The position numbers and the translations under genes were made by a program. Below the pieces are notes generated by a model. The model was given only the letters and a program-made list of their open reading frames with translations. It did no database searches and had not been told where the DNA came from. Of a DNA stretch of 64,000 bases, positions 35,809 to 48,299 are shown one piece after another. This stretch comes from Nectonema munidae (taxonomy: Eukaryota > Nematomorpha > Nectonematoida > Nectonematidae): the NCBI GenBank assembly GCA_030549495.1, contig JAUIRK010000605.1, positions 124,001 through 188,000 of the forward strand, in the 5' to 3' direction. Position 1 is the first letter of the stretch; each line of letters opens with the position of its first letter.

Positions 35809-37650
35809 CTATATTTTTTCCCCATTTTGACCTCTAAATGTAGAAACTGTCATACAAAAAAGATGTTTAAGAAAACACCACAAAGAGCTTCCAACTAAAA
35901 TATATAATTCTACCTTATTTTTAAAAAGTTCTTTTTTTAGAAATACAGATTTTCCAAACTCTATTCCAAATCTTTTTTTGAAGTTATAGCCCTTTTTAAA
36001 AGATTTTATAGTTTCAACATTTGCTTTGATAAGGATCCACTTTTTCAATGAAAAGAGATATTAATGTGAAATCTTCAGTTAAAAACCAAAGATGATTCAT
36101 AAAAACCTTTTTAGCAGAGGCTATCATTGAGTTTTCTTCTACTAAAAATGAATTGATAAGATTTAAAGCAAGTGCTGAGGAATGTTTGCGGCAAAACAAC
36201 ATGAGAAATAATTAAAAATACAAAAATTTGTGAAATTAATTATTTTTGGCTTTATTAACAGCCTGATGATCTAATTTTAATAAAACTTTTCTAACCATCA
36301 AGATACATAAGACTTAAAAGGAATAGTTATTTATAATCTAACCTAACGTATATTTCTTTTAAACATTCTTTTAAAAAAATAAAATTCGATTTCTATAGAA
36401 AGTATAATTGGTTGTCAATTAAAGATAACTATTTGAATTCTTTTCTGAATTTATTTAAAAACGCATACTCTGGTTCAGATGTCGTATATATTTCCAAGTC
36501 TTCCCACACTTTTTTAGTAATAGTCCACTAATGTGATGTCGACAAGGAGACCAAAGAAGAGATTTCTTTAATTTTTTACATGTTACAGTTAAATGTCCGG
36601 TGTTAAGCATAGTTGTGTCAAAAACCATCTTTTTACAAAATCTATACAATTCCATTCGTCGAGTAAATTCACCGAAGAACTTGATTACAATGCTTCTCCT
36701 CCTTTGTTTTTTGCATAAGCATTGATCCAAGTATTTTAACCATGCTAATATTTCAAATGATAACAAAAATTCTCGCTTCATAGTGGAACATATTTTTAAT
36801 GCACGTAATAGCTTTACTTCCCAAAGGGGATATCAATTTTGATGAAGTCCATGACTCTTTTATTTTGTTACAAATTTTTCTATAACTTCAACTTTATATT
36901 ATAAGACTGAGTAGAATGAACATTTATTTTGTTTGCATCGCCCTCAAAGGCTTCTGATAATGATTGAAAAACAAACCAAAGATGCTCTGGGTAAAATATT
37001 TTTTCTAGATAACGTTCAAACTATTCTTTCATTTTGAAAAACATCATGGGGTACTTTCCTACTTCTTTTATTGTAACACAAATGGTGTATTTTAATCTTG
37101 TAAATTTTCTTCATCATAACTTTTCAAACTTTTTTCTATTAATTGAGTCAATATTTATTTGCTTTTTATTTTCAATGCATGCATTTTTTCTTTTAACCGT
37201 TTTTCATTTACTAAAAAACTTTGAATATATCAATACTTCCATATGAAGCCTCTTTTCTATCGGCCATCATTTTTTTCAAAAACAAAATATCATCATCAAT
37301 TTTATTTTTTTCAAAAACAGTTTTTCTAAATTTCATATCCTCTAGCATTTTCAAAACATCCCTTGGCCAAAAATGCATCGTTTTTTCCTATTTTTCTTTG
37401 AACTCACCAATTTTTTTGCTAACATGATACTTTTTGGAATTTAAAGCTGAAAGATGCCACACTTTTTGGTAAATTTGTTAATTTCAGGCATGTTTGCTTT
37501 TTGATAGTCCCTTTTTATTTCTTCAACAACCACTTTTGAACTAAGCACACTAGTCTTTGATTGTTTCGAAGAATCTTCATTTCTTAACTTATTCATATGA
37601 CTTAAGTAGTATAATAAAACTTGTGGGAATGTAGGAAGTCTAGTGTTCAA
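35809..37650 (-). pseudogene. Broken copy of an uncharacterised multicopy arthropod gene
   Basis: Minus-strand blocks in collinear order recall, from memory, a large family of uncharacterised arthropod proteins present in many copies per genome. 37650-37441 holds LPTFPQVLLYYLSHMNKLRN. About 37400-37230 holds DILFLKKMMADRKEASYGSI. 36781-36455 holds VFDTTMLNTG and SPCRHHISGLLL (the FDTT-NTG and PCRHH motifs are the family's best marks). 36202-36014 holds FMNHLWFLTEDFTLISLF. These are separated by stops and frame changes, so this is a pseudogene. Function is unknown; high copy number in other genomes suggests a mobile-element origin, which is inference. No terminal repeats were found. Confidence 0.6.
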
Positions 37651-37819
37651 GTACAGGAATATTATTTAACAAAAAATACATTGTTAAAATTTGGAGTTGT
37701 AGAAGCCATGAAAAACAAAACAATTTTTTCAAAAAATGGGAAATCGAAAAATTAAAAAATATATTTCATATCTATATTACTTTTTATGCTTTATGTAAAA
37801 TATATACACCCACTCCAAT

Positions 37820-38650
37820 TTTTCTATGCCACTTTTATTCTTAATTTACATAAATGATATTCACTAAAGTGTGAAAAAAGAGGGAAAATGATCATGCACG
37901 CAGATGATGTGACTCTTATGTTCAATACTAATAACTTGACTAAATTTAAGCAACATACATGACTCCTTATCTAATATCTCAGAATGGCGCTATCATAACA
38001 AAATAAGAATCAATTAGAACAAAAGTATTTTCATGTCAATATCCAGAAGACCTGTAAAACTATCCACTCCTATTTTTCACATTGATGATGTTCTGATGAA
38101 AAGAGTCCAAACTTGCAAATATGTAGGAGTAACTCTCTCCGAAAACTTTTCTTTCAAGACTCACATAAATAATGTATGTTTGAAAATTTGTAAGTTTTTT
38201 GGATGTTTGAAAAAACTGAGAACCTACTTACCTTTCAGAAAAAGAAAACTTCTGTATCATAGCCATGTATATTCACATGTTATATATGCCAACTTGTTAT
38301 GGGGCTCTAATCATCAAACACAATTAGCACAACTATCCAAAGTACTAGAGAAGTTTCACCATTTTATAAATGATAGGCAAAAGATCAAAAGCAAAATTTT
38401 GAAATTAAAACAAATAAATATCATTTCCGGTCCTTTTACAACAAAACTCATATTAAATCAGGCCCTTTCAACAATCGTTTTGTTACAAATTATACTTTCC
38501 ACAAACATTTAACTCGTCAATATAAAAAATTAACAAAAATTCAAATTTTAGGAAAATCTTTTGCTCACTTTGAATAGAGCTAATAAATACATCGACAAAT
38601 TAAATACCCACAACATATTAACATTTAAAAAATCACTCAAAAAAATCTTG
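37820..38650 (+). pseudogene. LINE fragment, reverse transcriptase catalytic end and thumb
   Basis: Plus strand. It begins with a decayed INDI-like strand, then MHADDVTLMFNTNNL, the [YF]ADD catalytic motif of non-LTR reverse transcriptase. An open block at 38033-38512 continues with KRVQTCKYVGVTLSENFSFK and HINNVC, typical of the CR1/jockey-type thumb region (CKYLGV-L). The 3' part is followed by an A/T-rich tail with AATAAATACAA near 38820. The 5' part of the element is missing, as in most 5'-truncated LINE insertions. At least two breaks are visible. Confidence 0.85.
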
Positions 38651-38829
38651 TGATCAGATGAAGCCTAATCTCACTTTTTTTTGTCTTTTCAAACAGTTGT
38701 TATAGATTTTTTTTCTTCCTTATACTCTTTATTTTTTTCACTTTTAACTAAGTGTTATTATTTTATATACATATGTGTATGTATGTATAATTATTTCTAC
38801 ATAACTAGTTTTTTTTCTGTAAATAAATA

Positions 38830-40190
38830 CAATATTTCCTGATTTTGCCTAATACATATATATTCAAAGTTAGCGGAGTTTAGACATCACAATGTATGGA
38901 TCTTTGTCATTCTCACTCACATTTATTATAATGCTTTACTGCTTGTCTTTTTCTATTGCCATCTTCAGTCACACAGAATTTTTTTCCTAATCTGGCATTT
39001 AAACTCGTTGTATGGATTCCTGGATTATACTAAATTAATGGATAGGGTTGGAAGAAAAAGACAGTCAAATTTTATGCTACTGCTAGAATATTTTGTTGCT
39101 TTTTTTTACTTTTGTTGTTGTAATAAATTTCTTCTTTTTAAAAAAAATATAACTCATTTTTTATTTAAAAACCTTAAAAAAAATCGAGAATACAAGATAA
39201 AAATTTATTTTCGAAATATTTATAACGATTTCATAAAAAATTAACACCATCTAGAACAAATTATTTTTCAATTGATTTTGAATTTTGTAGTTGTGCAATT
39301 TTAAATCTTGGAATTTTAGAATGAAATTTCGACGTCAGGAGAGGCCAGTTTATATATAATTCAATCCGATGTATAAAATATAAAGTAGTTAAAAATGTTG
39401 GATACTCTAAAAAAAATTATATGCTGAATGAAATTTTGGTGGTGAAATTTTGTTTAGTTATCTCGAAAAATGCTGTAGTTCATGACAGATTCGTATTCAA
39501 GTGCTTATTAAAATTGGAACTAAAATATTGTTTATAAAATGTGTGCCAAGCTTATATAGCTGAATGTGAGGAAGATGATTAAATGGTTAATTTGATGTTT
39601 TACTTATTTTTTTTATTATACTAGGTATTTTGCTTCAAGTAAGAATTTGATTTTACATTTGAAACTAGAATTTGGATAAATTTTTGATGTTAAACAAGAA
39701 TTTTTAGATATTTTTGGGATCTAAATTTTATTTTTTTAGAGGTGAAACTAAAAAGTGAGTTGGCAACACTGCTGTGCTGATATTGGCAAAGCATTTTTAA
39801 TTTAAAATAGAATAATTTTCATAATTCAAAAGTAAAACTTACTTTATAGAATAAAAAAACATAATTTTTCAAAATTTTACTTTAAATTACTGATTACATT
39901 TGAATTTTTGAATATTTTGGCGAAAATTTCATTCTATTGTTGGATGAATTTATACGGCAAAAATGGATAGCGAGGTGTGAAGTGCATAAATACTCCCATC
40001 TTATAAAGATAAAAAGGTCTTTTTACTCATAAATAAAGGACTGTGAAGGCGGAAGATAAAATCGAATAAAGCATACGGATAAGAGAACAAGCACTTGGGA
40101 CGCTTGAAATGAGAGCAAGATGTGAGGGTGATTTCTCTTTATTCTGAGCAGCAGCATGGATGTAATGGGGAGGGGTGAGCGATACTGCTG
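38830..40190. other. AT-rich stretch, no gene seen
   Basis: Only chance frames (39008-39244). It ends at the candidate exon below, and an AATAAA on the minus strand at 40138-40143 probably belongs to that exon. Confidence 0.4.
40138..40143 (-). promoter_or_regulatory. Polyadenylation signal AATAAA for the 40.2-40.5 kb exon
   Basis: Exact AATAAA on the minus strand, 52 nt past the stop codon of the candidate terminal exon. In AT-rich DNA this word is common by chance. Confidence 0.3.
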
Positions 40191-40195
40191 ATCCA

Positions 40196-40517
40196 TCATT
40201 TCTTCTTCTCTGGACTGAGCCAAGTCGTAGGCCAAAACAAGGTATCTGTCACTGCAAAAAACTTTCCCACATTCTGGCAACATTTGTCTAAGAAAAGAAG
40301 AAGATAAGATTTGTGTTGTGCAAGCTCTTCTGTATGACGACATATCGCATTTTCATTATTTTCATCAGGGGAGCATTCGCAAAAAATAGATAATAGAAGC
40401 TCTAATAATTTTAGCGGAGAATCACGGAACACCAAAAAAGCCTTCACCAAAGTGAACACATTCAACAGTGAATGCGCTTTCAAAATCTCAATGCACTCTT
40501 GTAAATGAATGCAACCA
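40196..40517 (-). CDS. Candidate host terminal exon, function unknown
   Basis: A minus-strand frame opens immediately after a strong acceptor (TTCTTTTTATTATAG, AG at 40518-40519) in phase 2. It runs 106 codons to TGA at 40196-40198, and AATAAA follows 52 bases later (40138-40143). The sequence is helical and leucine-rich: CIEILKAHSLLNVFTLVKAF, SPLKLLELLLSIFCECSPDE, then HKSYLLLFLDKCCQNVGKFF, suggesting a soluble alpha-helical repeat protein. An alternative is an internal exon ending at a weak donor (GCA then GTGACA at about 40248). Another minus-strand frame, 40023-40343, overlaps and looks like the shadow. No family was recognised. Confidence 0.4.
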
Positions 40518-41076
40518 CTATAATAAAAAGAATGCTTTTATTGAGTCTGTGAGAAAAGGAATTCTTGATCTTTTTGAATTGTAGCCGTGGATGACATTAA
40601 TGTTATTTGTGTTCTTGTGTTTTTGACAATCAGAAATTCTTAAAATAATTATAATGTGAGCACTTAAGAATCTTCAAAAAGTATTGTTGAGAGTTCTTTC
40701 ATATCATATATATTATCCTAAAGCGAAGCTATTTTAACTTTAAAAAAGTAATTTGTTTATTAGTTTTTGCTTCATTTTAACTTTAAAGGGTTCCACAGTT
40801 TAATTTATTGACGACTGAAGAAATTAAAGGTTGTGTTCAATACGTGATGATCAAAATCACTCTAAGGACAAGAGTATGTGTTAGTATGTACCAATTAGAT
40901 CGGTATCAGCTTAATCGACTTTTTTGTTTGATGAGTATCGATAGCGGCAATTCTTTTTATTGTTCAGTAATTTTATTAACCCAAACAATAAACAAAATCA
41001 AATTTATACAAGAGCTATAAAGAGTACAAGAACACTTGTATTTTGTGTATAGCGCGTTGTGCATATAATGGCATTA

Positions 41077-41206
41077 CCCTTTGGTGACCAGAAAAATCAC
41101 ACGATATTTATTAAAAAGCAGAAAATTCATATACAAAACTATTTGAAAAAGCAGACGAAAGTAAAATTGTTTATGTATCATATATGATACCCTGGTCACG
41201 AAAGGG
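41077..41206 (+). mobile_element. TTAA-flanked MITE, group C (130 bp)
   Basis: The termini CCCTTTGGTGACCAG and (reverse complement) CCCTTTCGTGACCAG agree at 14 of 15 positions. The right flank is TTAA (41207-41210) and the left ATTA (decayed). It contains CACGATATTT, AAGCAGAAAATT and AAGCAGACGAAA modules and a perfect 16-bp palindrome GTATCATATATGATAC (41175-41190), 16 bp from the right end. Confidence 0.9.
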
Positions 41207-41700
41207 TTAATGAAAGCTGCCTGTCTTTTTGCTCACAATTTTAGGTTCAAAACATACTAAATTCATAAATGGAGTTAGGATATAGATATTCACAAATAAT
41301 GTCAACGATTTTTTTCCATTTTTGACCACTCTTATCAACTTTTCAATATCTACATTTCTACTTCATAACATAGAAAGTGAATTTGGACCTTCCTTCCGTT
41401 TTAGTTGACATTTAGTTGTGATGGATAAGTTTACTTCCCTAGAAGAAATAATTTAAAGGAAACAGGGGAGAAAAGATCATGTTTTTACACTAGAATTTAA
41501 AAGTTCATTTTACACATTGAAGTTTTTTTTTATAAATGATATCATTTAATACAGACTTTTATTATGATGTTTAAAAGCTATTAATACAAAATCATTTAAA
41601 ACTTTATATACTTCAAATATTTTTTCAGTATCGGTTTCGATTAATCATCAATATTCGCATTTTAAAATGTAATCGGTACATCACTACAAAGCATTATATC

Positions 41701-41962
41701 CAGTGTTGGATTAACATAGTAGCAACAGGCCCGCGCTTGAAAAAAAAAATTTTTTTTTTTTGACTTTTTGTAATATCTTTTAGTTTTCTTCCATTCTTCT
41801 TTTATATTTCTTCCTTAAAATAAATTTTTGCTCTTGAATTTTGTGGTTTTTATCTTTTTTGTAGAATCAAGATCAATTTTATTAAAAAATTTTACTTCCT
41901 GACTATCATTTGTAAATTTAATCGATCTGCTACAGGCCCCGCACTTGGTAGATCCGGCACTG
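41701..41962. mobile_element. hAT-type MITE (262 bp)
   Basis: The left terminus CAGTGTTGGATTAACATAGT and the right (reverse complement) CAGTGCCGGATCTACCAAGT are followed inward on both sides by GCAACAGGCC/GCGGGGCCTG-type words. Target copies ATTATATC (41693-41700) and ATCATATC (41963-41970) agree at 7 of 8. Non-coding. Confidence 0.88.
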
Positions 41963-43189
41963 ATCATATCGATGAAAATTCAGACATAAAATTGTGAAAT
42001 TCACTGCACGAGAAGATAAATGCAATATGAATAACAAAAATAGCATAAACATGAATGCATACTTTCATATCCATTTTACTTAACATTGCGTTTAAAACAA
42101 GTATATCAAATCAATTTTGAATCGTTGCGCCAATAATTTGAAGTTTCTAGAGGATCAGAATTTAAAGGAATAATCGCTTGTTTTTTTCAATAAGTTTTTA
42201 TATAACTTGAAGCAAACGATTTGCCTTTCTTGAGGTGCGGGTGTCACGCAAGTCCTCAAAGATGTTCATGATGCTGATTCTGATATTTTAGGTGTCATAT
42301 ATTTTGATTGAAAATATATTCTTCTCATATTTAAGGAAAACAGGGAAAAGAATGAGATAAAATGATTACAAAAATCGGATATTTGAAGTGAAAGATGTGT
42401 TAACGAGTTTGACTTGATTATGCGACAAACTTTGGATGGAAATTTCATTTTGTTGACAGACGATGAAGGAAGGAGAGGAGAATGGCGATGGCGGAGTTTC
42501 ATCTTGGCGTTCACTTTTAATTTTAAAAGACAAAAGAGCGATCAATGTGATTGAGCATTCTTGAAGGAGGTATGAATTCAGAATCTAAAAAATCAAAAGA
42601 TTCTCCTAGAAGAATTTGAGGAGCAATTGTACAATGAAAAATTAATAAATAACAAAATTGCATATAGCGTTCTTGAACAAGATAGTGACAGGAGAATTTC
42701 CCTCCAAAAGTCCTTATATATAAACATTTAAATTTTTGCTCTGATCGGATTAAATAAATTTGAATGTATTTTATTGCTAAAATTATAAAGAAATACCTGT
42801 ATATAGATAAAGTGTATGAGAAAAATAAGAGTCATGCATAGGAGCTACATATATATGTTGATAAAATAAAGGTCATTTACATAAATGATGCTATATGTTT
42901 CTATATAAGGATAGCGACATACAATATGTGCATATAAGTATACGAAAGTAATTTCTTTAATTTACTTATTTTTAAAACATAAAAATATAAGGAGGAGGAA
43001 AAATGGCGCGCTTGTGACAAATTTGCAGTAATACTCTCTCACTCTTGTAAATTTGAGAGTGGCAAAAAATTTAATTTCTATCTATCGATGATTGTGAATG
43101 AAATATTTATATGTTATATAATTTAAACGTTCCTTTCTTTGAGTTAGCAAAAAATACTTTTGAAATTTTTATTTTCCAATTCAAGATGA

Positions 43190-43257
43190 AACGAGGGCGA
43201 CATGAAATGATTTCATGAGTTAGTTGTGGCCAGCGGGCCGCAGGTTGCCCATCCCTG
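43190..43257. mobile_element. Right end of a hAT-type element
   Basis: Reverse-complemented from 43257 it reads CAGGGATGGGCAACCTGCGG then CCCGCTGGCC, a classic hAT terminus. The left end was not found. Confidence 0.55.
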
Positions 43258-43777
43258 AATTTTAAATCGCTTACCTTCATTTTTGGGAGGAAGAAAGCAT
43301 AAAATATGCAGTCTATTTTAAAAGTGCCCCAAAATTAATTTGTTTTTTTATATTTGGAAAATATACTTTTAAATTTTGGAAAGGGGAGTTTTTACAATGA
43401 TATATTTTTTTTATCAATTTTAAAAGTCCTTTCATAAACTTCACTTATTTTTAAGTTGAAAAGAAGTTTTCAAGTTTATATTCTTTTATATAATGAATTC
43501 TATCAGTGTTATAATTTTATTTTATCTTTAAACGATTCCATTTTTCAATGTCCGCTCTTCCTGTCCATCGCTAATCTTCTTGCATCTTTCTACGCGGTTT
43601 GTTTTAACTCTTTTTTAATATTAATATTAAGTGATAATTCATCATAAGTGCTTACTATTTTATTTTGCTTACATGTTCTTATTTTTTAAGCTCTTTAAGT
43701 TTTATTGAATAAAGCCTTTTCACAGGTTTGTACATTGTTTTCCTTTTTGCTTTACAACAATTTATTCAATAAACTAA

Positions 43778-46700
43778 ATGGATAAAGTTATCCGCCTAGA
43801 GAAATTTGACACACCTTCGTCTGATCCTCAAAGTGGTAAACTATGGAGGCTTTGGTACAGAAATTTCAATTTCTACCTTAGCACTATCGCTGAGCTTAGA
43901 CCTAATCAACTGGAAGTACTATATCTTTACATTGGCGCTTCAGTTGCGGGCATTATAGAAGGCTGTACTGATTTTAAAAATGCAATTGATACACGCAAGG
44001 CTGCTTATGACAAAGCTCCAAATGTTATACATGCCAGACATCTACTTTCGTCCAGAGTTCAACATGATAACGAGTCAGTCGATCAATTTCTTCAAGCTTT
44101 AAACCGTCTAGCTGCGGATTGCCTTTTTACTGACTGTTCGAGATTCTTTCATTCGAGGTTTACATTCTTCCTCCATTCGTGCGAGACTGCTGGAACACGA
44201 TAAATTGACCTTGAAAGAAGCTACACAGTGTGTTAGAGCACTGGAGCAGGCTCAATTGCGCTCGCAATCCTACATACTAAAGACTGATTTTGTTAAGCCT
44301 TCAATTTCCGCTGCCCTGTCCTCAGAAGCGAACTTACAAGGTACTCTGCATTTCTACAGAGTTTCCTGCGCCTTCTAGTGAACTTTCGGACATAGTTGCA
44401 GCTGTTTCCAAAACCAAGAGTAAGCCTGGTCACTGTTTTAACTGTGGAGGCAAGCGCCATCCTAATGATGATCGTCGTCAATGCCCTGCTTGCGAGGCTA
44501 CTTGTAGAAAATGCGGTAAGCTCGGGCATTTTGCCAAAGTATGTCGCTCCAACTCTTCGCGAATTTCTAGTACCTCAGCTCTCCTCCTCGCTAGTGCTAA
44601 AATTGATGCTCAATTTCTTCCTGTCACTAAAACTTTGTGTTTAGAAGGCTATCCAGTGAAAGCATTGATTGATACTGGTAGCTCTGATAACTTTATTAGT
44701 GACAACATTGTCAAAAAGTTAAAACTGTCTACTTTCAAGCAATGTTTGGATGGCCTCCTCTTCGCTTTCTCTAAAACTAAACAAATATTGTTTAGAAAGT
44801 TTTACTCTTGATGGACGAAAGTATAATGATATTAAACTGACTATTCTTCCTGAATTGTGCTCCGATTTGATTCTTGGTGTTCCTTTTCTTATGTTGCATC
44901 AAAGCGTGCAAGTATCTTTTGGAGGATGTAAAGATCCTTTGAATGTGTGTGCCTTAGCTAAAGCAAAATGCTCACCAGTTAAACTTTTTCGTAACCTAAC
45001 CTCAAATTGTTCTCCTATCTGCACTAAACCACGAAAATACAGCTTATAAGATAAACGTTTCATCGAAATGGAAATAAAAACTTTGTTAGATGATGAGTGA
45101 TGACGTTATTGAACCTAGTTTTTCACCATGGCGAGCGCAAGTTGTTGTCACCTCTCCACCCAATCAAAAGAAACGTTTGGTGGTAGATCTCTCTAAAACT
45201 ATAAACCAATACACACTTCTTGACGCTTATCCTCTACCTCAAATTGAAGATGTTGTAAATGGCATAGCTCAGTACCGATTTTTCAGTGTAATTGATCTTT
45301 CTAAAGCCTACTACCAAATTGAGATTTGTCCCCAAGATCGCCCATACACTGCATTTCAAGCAGGAAATCAGCTTTACAAATTCAAAAGATTGCCTATGGG
45401 CGTCACTAATGGAGTTTCGGCTTTCCAGCGCTTTATGAACTATTTTATTTCCGATAATAACCTTCTTGCTACTTTTTCTTATCTTGATGACATCACTATA
45501 TGTGGGAAAACAAAAGTCGAGCATGATGCCAATCTAAAGCGTTTTCTAGATGTTGGTTCTAAGTATAACCTACAGCTTAATCAAGAGAAGTCTAAGATTG
45601 CTCTAACTTCGATTAGCGTTCTTGGTTATAGAATAAGTGACGGAGTACTGAAGCCCGATCCTGAAAGAATGGAACCCCTATTAGAGATGAACCCTCCTGA
45701 AGAATCAAAAGCATTACGAAGATGTATAGGTATGTTCGCATACTATTCCAAATGGATACCTAACTTTTCCAGGAAAATTCGACCTCTTGCTGAAAACAAG
45801 ACTTTTCCTATGTCGCCTGCTGTTGTGGAATCTTTCGAAGAACTTAAAAAGGATGTTGCTCATTCTTCAGTTAAAGTAATTGACGATGAAGTGCCCTTTG
45901 TTGTCGAAACCGATGCTTCAGAAAAGGTCATAGGAGGAACACTTTTACAAGCCGGACGGCCCGTAGCGTTCTTTTCTCGCGCATTGAATACATCAGAGAT
46001 ACGACGCCATATCGTTGAAAAAGAAGCATACGCTATAATCGAATGTGTCCGTAAGTGGAGGAACTTTCTGGCAGGTAAACATTTCAGCATAATTACTGAT
46101 CAACAGGCTGTCTCTTTTATGTTCTCGACGTCAAACCGAGGAAAGATTAAAAATGATAAAATAATGAGATGGAAAATGGAGCTTTTGCCTCATTCTTACG
46201 ATATAAAGCACCGTCCTGGAAAGAATAATGTAGTTGCTGATACTCTATCCCGGATCTGCTCTGCGGTTTCCTCATTAGAGCATCTGAAAAACGTGCACGA
46301 CTCCCTAGTGCATCCAGGTATACAGCGTTTCTGGCATTTTGTGCGCTCTAGAAACATGCTAACTTGATCAAGTTCGTCGTGTTGTCCAAGATTGTGGTGT
46401 TTGCGCCAAAGTAAAACCTCAATTTTTAAAACAGGCGGATACCACACTCGTTCGTGCTACAGCGCCTCTCCAACGTCTTTCTGTCGACTTCAAAGGACCA
46501 CTTCCAGCATCTTCGTCATCGTCCTCTCGTTACATCCTCACAATTGTGGACGAATATAGTAGATTTCCATTCGCCTTCCCTTGCCGAGAGTGTACTTCTC
46601 GCTCTGCTATTGAGTGCCTTACTTCTCTTTTCTCCATCTTCGGGCTACCATCATGCATACACTCAGAACGGGGAACATCTTTCATTTCACAGGAGTTTAA

Positions 46701-47295
46701 AAGTTTTCTGCTACGTTTTGGGATTACTGGAAGTACTACAACCGCTTACAACCCAAGAGGCAACGGCCAGTGCGAGCGATATAATGATATCATCTGGGAC
46801 ACGATTTCTTTAGCATTGGAATCTAAGAAAGTACCTACAAATGCATGGAAAGATGTGCTGAGTGAGTCATTGCATGCTATTAGGTCACTCCTCTGCACCT
46901 CTATAAACGCTACACCCCACGAACGCATATTTAATTTCGTAAGGCGCTCTACCTCTGGTACTGCCTTACCCTCTTGGCTCTGTGAGCCTGGTGCAGTACT
47001 TCTTCGAAAGTTCAACAATAAAAGCAAATACGACCCTATGATCGAAGTCGTTGAATTATTAGAGGCCTGCCCTACTCATGCTAGGATCAGACACAATGAT
47101 GGACGAGAAGACTCCGTAGCGTTAAGACACCTAGCTCGTTATCCGAGGCTTAGTACGGAAGACATTCGTAGCGAGATAACTCCACAGTATACTTTTCCAG
47201 ATAAGAACACCACAGAGACTGTGTCTTCGGAAAAAGACAACCCAACTGCTGATCACTCTGTTTTAGAAACAGAGATTTTATTAGATTTGCCTTAA
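43778..47295 (+). mobile_element. Ty3/gypsy-type LTR retrotransposon fossil (gag-pol)
   Basis: Parts in order on the plus strand: gag (about 43778-44200), a zinc knuckle region (44435-44560), aspartic protease (about 44660-44830, DTGSS active site), reverse transcriptase (about 45110-45670, YLDD catalytic motif), RNase H (about 45890-46200), and integrase (about 46480-46960). The order protease - reverse transcriptase - RNase H - integrase defines Ty3/gypsy. Gag and pol are read in more than one frame, as is usual for the group. The copy is broken, with a small number of breaks, and much younger than the fossil at 541-1830. I could not find a pair of flanking LTRs; a MULE transposase begins about 30 bp after the integrase end. 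Confidence 0.93.
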
Positions 47296-47324
47296 ATACC
47301 TCAGACAAACCTCCTTCATTTATT

Positions 47325-48290
47325 TTGTATAGTAATAATATGCGCTCTCATTTTACACCTGCTTTAAAAAATAATTATATAATTGGTATAGATCGGACTT
47401 TCAATCTTGGTGCCTGCTATGTTTCTTTCTTTGTTTTTCAAGAAAAAAAACTTGTGCGTAAAAGTTCTGGGACTTGTCCAATTTTTTACATTGGGATGCT
47501 AGCTTTAAAACCTATCACAGTTTTTTTTCTCATGTATATATCAAAATAGGAATGATCGATGGAATTTTTGGATGTGATCAAGAGCGATTATAAAGGCTTT
47601 GGAAACTATTTTTCACAACTCTACTGTTACTCTCTGTATAAGACATCTCAAAGAAAGCTTTAGAAGACATAATAAGACTCATAAAATCCTGAAAAATAGA
47701 GAAATGAATCTTTTGCTCAAAATGATTTTTGTAGATAATGGTTTAATCGATTGTTCAGATGAAAGACAATTTATTACAAGAAAAAACGATATTTTGAATA
47801 GTTTTGGCTGTTCATTTTTTGGATACTTAGAAAAAGAAATCAATGTCATTGAAAAATATATCTTTATACCAAGAAGGCATCCTGAGATTCCACTGATGTA
47901 GACAAAAAATGCTTGTGAGTCCAAGAATCATATTTTGAAGCTTTTAATAGACTGGAAGCCTAAAAAATTACTGGAGATTTCTTATTTACTAGAAGAAACA
48001 AAAAAAGAAAAACATTTGCTGAAGAGTGCATTTTTTGGAGATGGTGATTTGGTATTGGCAGATAACTATTCTCATTTTAAGGTTTCAAAATGCGAATTTC
48101 GAACCAAAAAAGATGGACTTTTATTTAGAGAATTCTTTAATTCAAAAAATGGAAATGTTATTGTTTCAAAGGATAAGAAATTAAGTTTGCCATTAACACA
48201 AAAAGTTGGAAGAAAGCCTGGTCAGAAAAAAAGAAATAGAAATGTTAGGACCTTGTCGTTTCCTAAAAAAAAGAAATCTTTTTTAAAATT
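47325..48290 (+). pseudogene. MULE-type transposase, copy 2 (C-terminal two thirds)
   Basis: Mutator-like element transposase. The catalytic residues of the family are all visible: IGIDRTFNLGACYVSFFVFQ (first D), FGCDQERL (second D, about 47572), and NACESKNHILK (E, about 47907-47939, just past a TAG at 47899-47901). Between them the family block VTLCIRHLKESFRRH is clear, and the protein ends QKVGRKPGQKKRNRN. The frame changes once near 47595, and stops at 47547-47549 and 47899-47901 interrupt it. The N-terminal third and terminal repeats were not found; the gypsy fossil lies immediately upstream. A second copy is at 16978-18640. Confidence 0.85.
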
Positions 48291-48299
48291 TTATTTTTT

